Positions 1-5,650 of a stretch of 9,384 nucleotides of DNA are shown piece by piece (the first letter of the stretch is position 1; every line of letters starts with the position of its first letter). The DNA lies in assembly GCA_903927685.1 (NCBI GenBank), contig CAIYOB010000294.1, positions 1-9,384 on the forward strand, given 5' to 3'. This DNA comes from an uncultured Planctomycetaceae bacterium. Its GTDB lineage: Bacteria > Planctomycetota > Planctomycetia > Pirellulales > Pirellulaceae. Below the pieces are notes generated by a model. The model was not told the origin of the DNA. It did not search any database and was given only the letters and a program-made list of their open reading frames with translations. The position numbers and the translations under genes are program-made.

Positions 1-82
1 CCGGAGAACGTTTTGTTGCAGGATCCCGAGTATCCCAAAGTCGGTGATTTAGACCAAGAAGCACAAGCCGGACGTTCTGCTG

Positions 83-565
83 ATGGACGTGTTGATGCCG
101 GAGATGGACGGGTTGGATGCCTTCGAGCGGATCCGCAAGGCGTCGCCGATCACCAAGGTGATCATCATGTCGGCCCACGACAACCCCAGCTACGTGGCCC
201 GCGCCGTGGCCCTGGGAGCGTGCGACTTTCTGAGCAAAGCCACTCCGAGCAAGGGTTTTCTCGCCGCGATCAAGCGCGCGGTTCGGGGCGAGTCGCCGGG
301 CGAAGACACGCCGTTCAGCAAGACCAGGGTAATCCTGCAGCGACGCCCGGATCCGAAGGCCGACGACGTACCGCTGACGCGGCGCGAGTACCAGGTCCTG
401 TTGCACCTGGCGTATGGCTTGAGCAATCGCGAGATCGGATACTCGTTGTCCATCAGCGTGGAAACCGTCAAGGAGCATGTGCAGAACATCCTGCGCAAGT
501 TTGACATGCCGGACCGGACGGCGGCGGCGGTCTGGGCCGTAAAACGCGGACTGGTTTGGCCCTAG
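83..565 (+). CDS. LuxR/NarL-family response regulator, receiver N-terminally truncated
   Basis: DNA-binding response regulator of the NarL/FixJ type, a transcription factor normally switched on by phosphorylation from a sensor kinase. Residues 1-65 are the second half of a receiver: the phospho-acceptor Asp is residue 2 (context LLMDVLMPEMDG, partly upstream of the ATG), the conserved Ser is residue 30 (IIMSAHD) and the Lys is residue 52 (FLSKATP). Residues 97-157 are a GerE/LuxR helix-turn-helix (LTRREYQVLLHLAYGLSNREI, then TVKEHVQNILRKF). The first half of the receiver, with the acidic pair, is missing. The frame reads KPDVLLMD upstream of the ATG but meets a TAG at 50-52. Either the gene is frameshifted or decayed, or translation starts at this ATG and gives a protein that cannot be phosphorylated normally. 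No partner kinase is visible. The family call is firm; whether the gene is functional is doubtful. Confidence 0.8.
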   Translation: MDVLMPEMDGLDAFERIRKASPITKVIIMSAHDNPSYVARAVALGACDFLSKATPSKGFLAAIKRAVRGESPGEDTPFSKTRVILQRRPDPKADDVPLTRREYQVLLHLAYGLSNREIGYSLSISVETVKEHVQNILRKFDMPDRTAAAVWAVKRGLVWP

Positions 566-610
566 ACCATCCCGTCCTGCTAGCGGACCACAAAAAGTTC
601 GAGACTCGCC

Positions 611-639
611 TTGCCCTTTTGGCTCGTTTTTCCGATAAC
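611..639 (+). promoter_or_regulatory. Candidate sigma70-like promoter for the acyltransferase/ACP/KS cassette
   Basis: TTGCCC (611-616) and GATAAC (634-639) are separated by 17 bases, each matching the sigma70 consensus at 4 of 6 positions. The site lies about 50 bases upstream of the acyltransferase start and after the end of the response regulator gene. This is a visual match only, with no supporting data. Confidence 0.35.
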
Positions 640-689
640 TCCCCGCCAGCGTTCTAAGTGGAGATTGGGATGTCTCCTCATCGTGGCGG

Positions 690-1487
690 GTGAAACCAGT
701 GAAGCTGCGCAATGCATGGATGATTCGCCTCGCGGCTTTTTCGGCGGCCGGGCTGGTGCGACTTTGGCTGTCGACGCTGCGCGCCCATGCCCGGTCCAGC
801 GACGGCCGCGTGCATCCGCCTGACCCCGATGTCGAGCGTTTGATCTATGCGTTCTGGCATGAATCCTTTCTGGCTCCGGCCAAGATCCGTGTGCCGGTCA
901 AGGTGCTTATCAGCCAAAGCGCCGATGGAGAACTGATTGCCCAGATCTGTCGGCATCTGGGCCTGGGAACAATCCGTGGCTCGTCCAAACGAGGCGGCGC
1001 ACAGGCGTTGCTGCAATTGCTCCGGGACGGCGCGAATTCGCATCTGGCAATTACTCCGGACGGGCCCCGCGGACCGCGGCGGCAAGTCAAGACCGGCATC
1101 GTGCTGCTAGCGTCCCTGAGCGGCCTGCCCGTCGTGCCTTTGGGCGTGGGATTCGACCGCGCTTGGCGATTCAACAGTTGGGACCGGTTTGCCCTGCCGC
1201 GTCCTTTCAGCCGCGTCGTGGGTGTTCTGGGTGAACCGCTCGTGATCCCGCCGGATTTGGACCACGCCGGGGTCGAACGGGAGCGCCGGCGGATCGAAGA
1301 GGCGCTGTTGGCGGCGACTCGAGCGGCCGAGCAATGGGCCGGTGAGTTCGCCGCCGGGCGCGGTGGCGTTCCGGAAGCCCCGCCTGCAGAGAACCTCTGT
1401 TGGCAACTTGCCTCAGGCCCCAACGCTGTGACAGCCGCGAGCGTTTTCCCGGATTCACAATCCACTTGTTCACGAACGTCCGCTTGA
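690..1487 (+). CDS. DUF374 lysophospholipid acyltransferase-like protein
   Basis: Member of the DUF374 branch of the lysophospholipid acyltransferase (LPLAT) superfamily, which is expected to move an acyl chain from an acyl-ACP or acyl-CoA to a lipid or sugar acceptor at the inner membrane. The motifs run in family order: FWHE at 55-58 (His is the likely catalytic base), SQSADGE at 75-81, RGSSKRGG at 96-103 and ITPDGPRGP at 121-129. An N-terminal hydrophobic stretch (residues 12-30) may anchor it. The family is usually about 210-230 residues; the last ~45 residues here look unrelated to the domain. The start is uncertain: GTG 690 is used here, while GTG 699 would sit 8 bases after a GGCGGG sequence and ATG 720 is also possible. 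The gene ends 30 bases before an acyl carrier protein gene, which suggests that its acyl donor may be acyl-ACP; this is inference. Confidence 0.85.
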   Translation: MKPVKLRNAWMIRLAAFSAAGLVRLWLSTLRAHARSSDGRVHPPDPDVERLIYAFWHESFLAPAKIRVPVKVLISQSADGELIAQICRHLGLGTIRGSSKRGGAQALLQLLRDGANSHLAITPDGPRGPRRQVKTGIVLLASLSGLPVVPLGVGFDRAWRFNSWDRFALPRPFSRVVGVLGEPLVIPPDLDHAGVERERRRIEEALLAATRAAEQWAGEFAAGRGGVPEAPPAENLCWQLASGPNAVTAASVFPDSQSTCSRTSA

Positions 1488-1517
1488 GTACCCCCAAAAG
1501 AAAGGAACTGGAGAGCG

Positions 1518-1784
1518 ATGGACCGCAATCAGATTTCCGCACTGCTGTTGGAATTGGTGGAAGAAGAGACGGGCGACAAGTTCACGGATCTCGACGACAG
1601 CACCGACCTGCGTTCGGGGCTGCGGCTCGATTCGCTGGACATGGTCAGCCTGATCTTGAAAACCGAGGTTCGGCTGAACATCAAGATCGACAGCAGCGAA
1701 CTGAACGGCGTCTCGACGGTCGGGAAGATGCTGGACTTGCTGCAGCGCAAGCTGGCGGAACCGCCGCAGCGCAAAGCAGCCTGA
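1518..1784 (+). CDS. Acyl carrier protein
   Basis: An 88-residue acyl carrier protein, the small acidic shuttle that holds the growing acyl chain on a 4'-phosphopantetheine arm. The attachment site is Ser39 in the motif LRLDSLDMVSL, followed by the usual third and fourth helices and a basic tail. The ATG is preceded by AAGGA and GGAGAG purine runs, giving a clear ribosome binding region. It lies between an acyltransferase gene and two ketoacyl-synthase-type genes, so it is probably a dedicated carrier for this cassette and not the housekeeping AcpP, which normally sits with fabD/fabG/fabF. The sequence does not tell which chain it carries. Confidence 0.92.
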   Translation: MDRNQISALLLELVEEETGDKFTDLDDSTDLRSGLRLDSLDMVSLILKTEVRLNIKIDSSELNGVSTVGKMLDLLQRKLAEPPQRKAA

Positions 1785-1797
1785 GGCTGGCCCCCCG

Positions 1798-1870
1798 GGA
1801 TTGGAACTTCAAATCTGCGACTTGGATTCGGGACTCGGTTTCCGGATTGGAAGTCCGGGATTTGGGATTT
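1798..1870. repeat. Degenerate GGATT-type intergenic repeats
   Basis: The gap between the acyl carrier protein and the next gene holds five copies of GGATT, at 1798, 1824, 1844, 1858 and 1865, plus a GGACT at 1831. Most are followed by TGG, CGG or similar, so the stretch reads as irregular GGATT(T/C)GG-like units on one strand. The spacing is uneven, so this is a decayed or low-complexity repeat and not a strict tandem array. Function unknown. Confidence 0.5.
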
Positions 1871-1901
1871 GATCTGTCATTCTCTATTGTCGAGGTCCAC
1901 C

Positions 1902-2756
1902 ATGCCTGCTGGACAACTAGCGGCGTCTGCCGCAACGTCCACGTGTTCCGTGGCCGCAACCGGTGTCGTCGCTGCTGCGCCGGCCGAGTTGTCGGCGTTG
2001 CGCGATCAACCGGGCGGGCCCGTCCCGCCTCGCTTCCTGCGCCATTCGGACGAACAGACCGTCGTCGGACTGGCGGCCGTGTTGCAGGCGATGGGCAGTC
2101 CGGCGTTACGAGACGAGTGCTACGACGAGTGGGGCGTGGTGGCGGCGCCCGTGTTTCCCGGACGCTTGAGCGGCGCGGGGACGTTCACCAAGTTTCGTGA
2201 AGGCGGCTGCGCGGCCATCTCGCCGCACATCATCCCGCAGAACTCCTTACATTCCGTGGCCGGGGCGATCAGCATTTGCCTGGGCATGCACGGCCCGAAC
2301 TTCGGCATCGGCGGCGGGCCGCATGCGTTGGCCGAGGGGCTGACGGTCGCCTTGAGCCTGGTGGACCAGAGCAGTTTGCCCGGCCTGTGGTTGGTCCTGA
2401 CGCAGTGGTCGCCTGAACCCGTGCCAGACGGACGCGGAGGCACCCAGACCGAGACGACCTGCCAAGGTGTGGCGCTGGCTCTGCGGCCGGGTCGTGAACA
2501 GGGAATGGCGTTGCGCATGACGCTGCCGGGCGCGGGGCCGGCGGCGGGTCCGGCGACGTTCCTGGCACCCGCTCCGCACACCGCAGTCGATCCTGAGACG
2601 CCTGCGGCCGGCCGGGAGAGCCTGGCCCGATTGGCTCGCTGGCTCACCGCCGACGAGCCGCGGCAGATCGCGCTGCCGTGGTCTTTCGGCCTGCCCTGGG
2701 GGGGCCACGTGGACTTGATTCAGCAGCAGTACCAGCAGCAAGCGAAGGCGGCCTGA
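1902..2756 (+). CDS. Degenerate ketoacyl-synthase-like protein (chain-length-factor-like partner)
   Basis: A 284-residue protein that matches the N-terminal thiolase-fold half of beta-ketoacyl synthases. Residues 115-147 (SLHSVAGAISICLGMHGPNF and the next residues, then HALAEGL) match the segment around the synthase active site, but an ungapped alignment to the adjacent KS from the shared Gly-Pro puts Pro140 where the catalytic Cys should be, in a GGGP context. The catalytic His motifs (NAHGTxT, GHxxGA) are absent. The last ~30 residues (WSFGLPWGGHVDLI) resemble the final NSxGFGGxNxxLV strand of a synthase, so the protein looks like a synthase with a large internal loss. It probably acts as a non-catalytic partner of the KS that starts 2 bases after its stop, much as chain length factors do. 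ATG 1902 is chosen because GAGG lies 6 bases upstream; an earlier in-frame TTG at 1869 has no such site. Confidence 0.7.
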   Translation: MPAGQLAASAATSTCSVAATGVVAAAPAELSALRDQPGGPVPPRFLRHSDEQTVVGLAAVLQAMGSPALRDECYDEWGVVAAPVFPGRLSGAGTFTKFREGGCAAISPHIIPQNSLHSVAGAISICLGMHGPNFGIGGGPHALAEGLTVALSLVDQSSLPGLWLVLTQWSPEPVPDGRGGTQTETTCQGVALALRPGREQGMALRMTLPGAGPAAGPATFLAPAPHTAVDPETPAAGRESLARLARWLTADEPRQIALPWSFGLPWGGHVDLIQQQYQQQAKAA

Positions 2757-2758
2757 TT

Positions 2759-3970
2759 ATGAAACAACGGGTTTGGATCACCGGGGTCGGCGCGGCGACG
2801 CCGCTGGGGCATCAGTTCGAGACGTTCGCGCAGAGCCTGTTGGCCGGCAAGTCGGGGGTTGAATCCCGGCCGCTGCTGCCGCACGACCTGGGCGGCCGGC
2901 AGAATATCGCACCCGTCGGCCAGATCCCCGTGCCCTCCGGTTGGGACGAGGGGGCTTTCGGCCGGTTCAATCGGATGGAGCAGCTGACGCTCAGTTGTGC
3001 CGCGCGGGCGCTGCAGGACGCCGGCCTGGCGACCGAACGCGGCGATCTGCGGATTGGGATTGTGCTGGGACTGGGCGCGGAGTACTTGCGCGTCTGGGAA
3101 CTGGACACCCTGGCCGGCGGGAATCGCGTGTACACGCCGGAGTCGGATGTTACGACTGCCGCGCACTTGATTCATCGCGAATTGGGTTTGAACGGCCCTG
3201 CCGCCGCGACTGCGGCCGCCTGCGCCAGTGGCGGCTATGCCCTGGGCGTAGCTCGCCGGTGGATCCAACTCGGCTGGGTCGACGTCTGCCTGGCAGGTGG
3301 CTGCGACCTGATCACGCCCATGTCGTACGGAGGCTTCTACAACCTGCGGGCCCTCTCGCGGCGCGAGGATTCGCCGCAGGCCGCCTCGCGTCCGTTCGAC
3401 CGGGCGCGCGATGGGTTCGTCATGGGCGAAGGCGGCAGCCTGTTCGTGCTCGAGTCCGAGGCCAGCGCGGCCGGCCGAGACGCGTTCCGGTACGCCGAGT
3501 TCGCCGGATTCGGCGCCAGCAGCGATGCGACGCACATGGTCATCCCCAGTTCCGAGCCGGGGCCGGCAAGCGGCGCGGTCAAGTCCGCGTTGGCAGACGC
3601 CGGGGTCGGGCCGGACGAGGTGGACTACGTGAACGCCCACGCGGCCGGCACGCCCGTCGGCGATCGAGCGGAGAGCCGCGTGCTGCAGTTGGCGTTTGGG
3701 GAAGCGATTTCGCGAATTCCAGTCAGTTCCACCAAGAGCATGACGGGGCACCTGCTGAGCGGCGCGGCCGCGGTCGAAGCCTTGGCGTGCCTGGTCGCGA
3801 TTCGCCATCAAGCGCTCCCGCCGACAATCAACTTGGACGATCCGGACCCCGAGTGCGAGTTGCTGCACGTGCCGCACCACGCCCGGCCGGCCCCGGTCCG
3901 CGTCGTCGCCTCCAACTCGCTGGGCTTCGGCGGCAGCAACACCTGCCTGGTGCTGCGGAAAGCAGCCTAG
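2759..3970 (+). CDS. Beta-ketoacyl-ACP synthase, FabF/KAS II type
   Basis: A full-length 403-residue condensing enzyme that joins an acyl chain to a malonyl unit on ACP with loss of CO2. It begins with the typical VWITGVGAATPLG strand. The catalytic set is complete: Cys155 (TAAACASGGYAL), His294 (VNAHAAGTPVGD) and His331 with Lys326 (SSTKSMTGHLLSGAAAVEAL). It ends with SNSLGFGGSNTCLVL. The active-site loop NAHAAGT differs from the more usual NAHGTxT. The ATG lies 2 bases after the upstream stop, with AAGG about 10 bases before it, so the two genes are almost certainly co-translated. It could be a secondary fatty acid synthase or the KS-alpha of a type II polyketide/aryl-polyene-like pathway. 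The lone ACP and defective partner favour the second idea, without proof. Confidence 0.92.
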   Translation: MKQRVWITGVGAATPLGHQFETFAQSLLAGKSGVESRPLLPHDLGGRQNIAPVGQIPVPSGWDEGAFGRFNRMEQLTLSCAARALQDAGLATERGDLRIGIVLGLGAEYLRVWELDTLAGGNRVYTPESDVTTAAHLIHRELGLNGPAAATAAACASGGYALGVARRWIQLGWVDVCLAGGCDLITPMSYGGFYNLRALSRREDSPQAASRPFDRARDGFVMGEGGSLFVLESEASAAGRDAFRYAEFAGFGASSDATHMVIPSSEPGPASGAVKSALADAGVGPDEVDYVNAHAAGTPVGDRAESRVLQLAFGEAISRIPVSSTKSMTGHLLSGAAAVEALACLVAIRHQALPPTINLDDPDPECELLHVPHHARPAPVRVVASNSLGFGGSNTCLVLRKAA

Positions 3971-3994
3971 GGCAGCGTCACGGCTGAACGTCAG

Positions 3995-4069
3995 GGTGCC
4001 TGGGGTCGAGTGCAGCGAGCCCGCACAGGCATGAACGGGGGCTCGCCACTTGCACGCCCCCCGGGCACC
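3995..4069. repeat. Pair of inverted REP-like palindromes
   Basis: Two related units face each other: a left arm at 3995-4024 (begins GGTGCCTGGGGTCGAG, ends GCGAGCCCGC) and a right arm at 4036-4069 that, read on the other strand, begins GGTGCCCGGGGGGCG and ends GGCGAGCCCCCG. Each unit can also fold on itself through GGG-TCG or similar paired with CGA-G-CCC. The first 14 bases of the core, TGCCTGGGGTCGAG, recur exactly at 9347-9360. The position in the gap between the KS and scramblase genes fits a dispersed REP/BIME-type element; transcription-end or nucleoid roles are possible. Confidence 0.6.
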
Positions 4070-4156
4070 GAACCCCAATCCTTGGCCTTGACGAACCACC
4101 GGGACGCCGCCAGGGCCACGCAGGTGCCCGGGACCAATGTTCTTCTGTCTTTCGAA

Positions 4157-4771
4157 ATGATCCCAATGACCATGGACCAACTCACCAATGTCAGCGGACT
4201 GGTTGTCGTGCAGCGCAAGGAATGGGGCGAAATCCTCACCGGATTCGAGACCCAGAACAAGTACGCCGTCCTGGATCCCGAAGGGCGGCAGCTGTTCCTG
4301 GCGGCTGAAGAGGGCGGGTCGCTGCTCCTGCGCTGGATTCTGAAGGCCTCCCGGCCGTTCACCATCGCGGTGCTCAGCCTCACCGGGCACCCGGTGCTCC
4401 GCGTCCAACGCCCGTTCCGCTTCTACTTTCACGAAGCCGACGTTGTTGATGCCGCCGGACGACGCTTAGGAACTATCCAGCGGCGGTTCTCGCTGGTTCG
4501 CCGCATCTATTCCGTCCTGGATGCGGCCGGACACGAGTTGTTCGAGCTGTTCGGACCCATCCTCCATCCGTGGACGTTTGAGATCCGCAAGGACGGCCGC
4601 GAGTTCGGCAAGATCACCAAGCGGTGGAGCGGCTTGACCCTGGAGGCATTTACGGACGCCGACAAGTTCGGTGTTACCTTTCCAGCGGAATGGGATGCGA
4701 CGGTCAAAGCGATTTTTCTGGGGGCGGTGTTCCTGGTTGATTTCGTCCACTTCGAGAATCGTGGCAACTAA
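4157..4771 (+). CDS. Phospholipid scramblase / LURP-one-related family protein
   Basis: A 204-residue member of the phospholipid scramblase/LOR (Tubby-like fold) superfamily, whose animal members move phospholipids between membrane leaflets in a calcium-dependent way. The beta-barrel features are NKYAVLDPEGRQLFLAAEE at 34-52, RPFTIAVLSLTG at 66-77 and FEIRKDGREFGKITKRWSGL at 141-160. The C-terminal end, DADKFGVTFPAEWDATVKAI and then FLGAVFLVDFVHFE (167-200), closely parallels the acidic Ca-binding loop plus hydrophobic helix of animal scramblases. The Pro-rich and Cys-rich N-terminal regions of those proteins are absent. The reading frame is open back to 4010 through a repeat, so an internal ATG at 4157 is chosen; 4166 and 4172 are equally possible and no clear ribosome binding site decides. 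Scrambling activity in bacterial members is not established. Confidence 0.85.
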   Translation: MIPMTMDQLTNVSGLVVVQRKEWGEILTGFETQNKYAVLDPEGRQLFLAAEEGGSLLLRWILKASRPFTIAVLSLTGHPVLRVQRPFRFYFHEADVVDAAGRRLGTIQRRFSLVRRIYSVLDAAGHELFELFGPILHPWTFEIRKDGREFGKITKRWSGLTLEAFTDADKFGVTFPAEWDATVKAIFLGAVFLVDFVHFENRGN

Positions 4772-4812
4772 CTCGAACGCGATGTGGACACGCCACCGGC
4801 CTGTGACGCACC

Positions 4813-4875
4813 GGAGCCGGCCGGGCGTCGGCGTTGCGAACCGCGCTATCCGCGGCCGTCCCGGCTCCTTTTTTT
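4813..4875 (+). terminator. Rho-independent terminator after the scramblase gene
   Basis: GGAGCCGG (4813-4820) pairs perfectly with CCGGCTCC (4861-4868), which runs directly into seven T residues (4869-4875). The loop contains a second small hairpin, CCGCG-CTATC-CGCGG at 4841-4855. It lies 42 bases after the scramblase stop and ends the left transcription unit. Confidence 0.7.
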
Positions 4876-4895
4876 CAGCGGCCAGTCAGGAAGAC

Positions 4896-4923
4896 TTGGC
4901 CCGGCGCCGGCAGGGATTAAACT
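4896..4923 (+). promoter_or_regulatory. Candidate sigma70-like promoter for the exported protein
   Basis: TTGGCC (4896-4901) and TAAACT (4918-4923) are 16 bases apart, each with 4 of 6 consensus matches. The site lies between the terminator and the exported protein gene, where a promoter is expected. The match is weak. Confidence 0.25.
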
Positions 4924-4976
4924 GAATAGTAGGCCTGTTGATTGCCCGCGAGAACTCCCGCATCCAAGGTGACCTT

Positions 4977-5645
4977 ATGCGTTCCTCTTTCTTGTCCTTT
5001 TCCAGCTGGTTGCTTTCCTGCGCCGCCGGCCTCGGCTGGGCGGCCGACGCCGGCCGGACTGCCGCGGAACCGAACCCATCCGCGAGGCCCGCCTTGGCAG
5101 GCAGCGCGGAGCAGGCCAAGCCCCAAGATGCCGAATACCTTCCCGCGCCGCTGGATAAGATTGCCTGCAATATCTCGAAGCTCGAAGAGAGCGGTTACCT
5201 GGCCTTGAACGACGTGGTCTTGGGGCGATCGGAGGATTTTGGCGAGGAAGCGCTGGTCTGGACGGTCACTGTGCTCAAGCCGCTCAGCTGCCGTCACGCG
5301 TTGATCCTGCTGCGGGGTTTCAGCGACGTGCGGTTCTACCACTCCGAAGAAAAGACGGTGAAGGAGCTGTACTCGACCAATCTGCTCTGCTCCACACGGC
5401 TGACCGAAGGTGCCGTGAACGGCGAAGTCCTCCAGCAGGATGAAGAGTTCCAGGTGTGGGTCGTGATCAGCGTGAGACACTTGGATGTCTTGACCCGCCA
5501 GGCGGCCGACGCCGTCGTGTTCGGCAAACCGCAACTCGTGCGGGTGCGTCCCCTGAGCGCCAGTGACACGCGCTGGACCACGGCCGGCACGGGCATCCCG
5601 CGCTGGTTCTCCAAGCGGCAGGATCCGTTCCGGCTGCCGAAGTAG
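4977..5645 (+). CDS. Secreted protein of unknown family
   Basis: A 222-residue protein that I do not recognise. Residues 1-25 (MRSSFLSFSSWLLSCAAGLG, then WAADA) form a signal peptide with a likely cut after GWA; LLSC is a poor lipobox match, so a lipoprotein is less likely. A Pro/Ala-rich linker follows to about residue 50. The remaining ~170 residues look like a soluble alpha/beta domain, with alternating hydrophobic strands such as EEALVWTVTVLKP, EEFQVWVVISVRHLDVLT and DAVVFGKPQLVRVRP, and a basic C-terminus. Three Cys lie in the mature part (contexts KIACN, PLSCRH, LLCST). The ATG at 4977 is preceded by AAGGTGA at 4966-4972. The gene stands alone between a terminator and a convergent acetyltransferase gene whose stop is 5 bases away, so context gives no function. 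Confidence 0.8.
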   Translation: MRSSFLSFSSWLLSCAAGLGWAADAGRTAAEPNPSARPALAGSAEQAKPQDAEYLPAPLDKIACNISKLEESGYLALNDVVLGRSEDFGEEALVWTVTVLKPLSCRHALILLRGFSDVRFYHSEEKTVKELYSTNLLCSTRLTEGAVNGEVLQQDEEFQVWVVISVRHLDVLTRQAADAVVFGKPQLVRVRPLSASDTRWTTAGTGIPRWFSKRQDPFRLPK

Positions 5646-5650
5646 CGACC

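Noticed and set aside
13..504. 163-residue frame-1 open frame overlapping the response regulator
   Set aside because: After about base 51 it is Arg/Gly-rich shadow sequence opposite a clear LuxR domain in frame 2. Only its first ~17 codons may be a remnant of the true receiver.
600..630. Possible terminator after the response regulator (CGAG...CTCG followed by T5)
   Set aside because: The stem is only four pairs and the stretch overlaps a better promoter-like match, so it is not supported.
4010..4156. N-terminal extension of the scramblase frame from 4010
   Set aside because: The extension runs through the palindromic repeat, is low complexity and has no family similarity; the homologous part begins after the ATG at 4157.
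2720..4432. 570-residue open frame on the minus strand across the synthase gene
   Set aside because: It is antisense to a clearly homologous ketoacyl synthase and the scramblase, has Arg/Gly/Ala-rich composition with no recognisable motif, and is a common artefact of GC-rich coding DNA.
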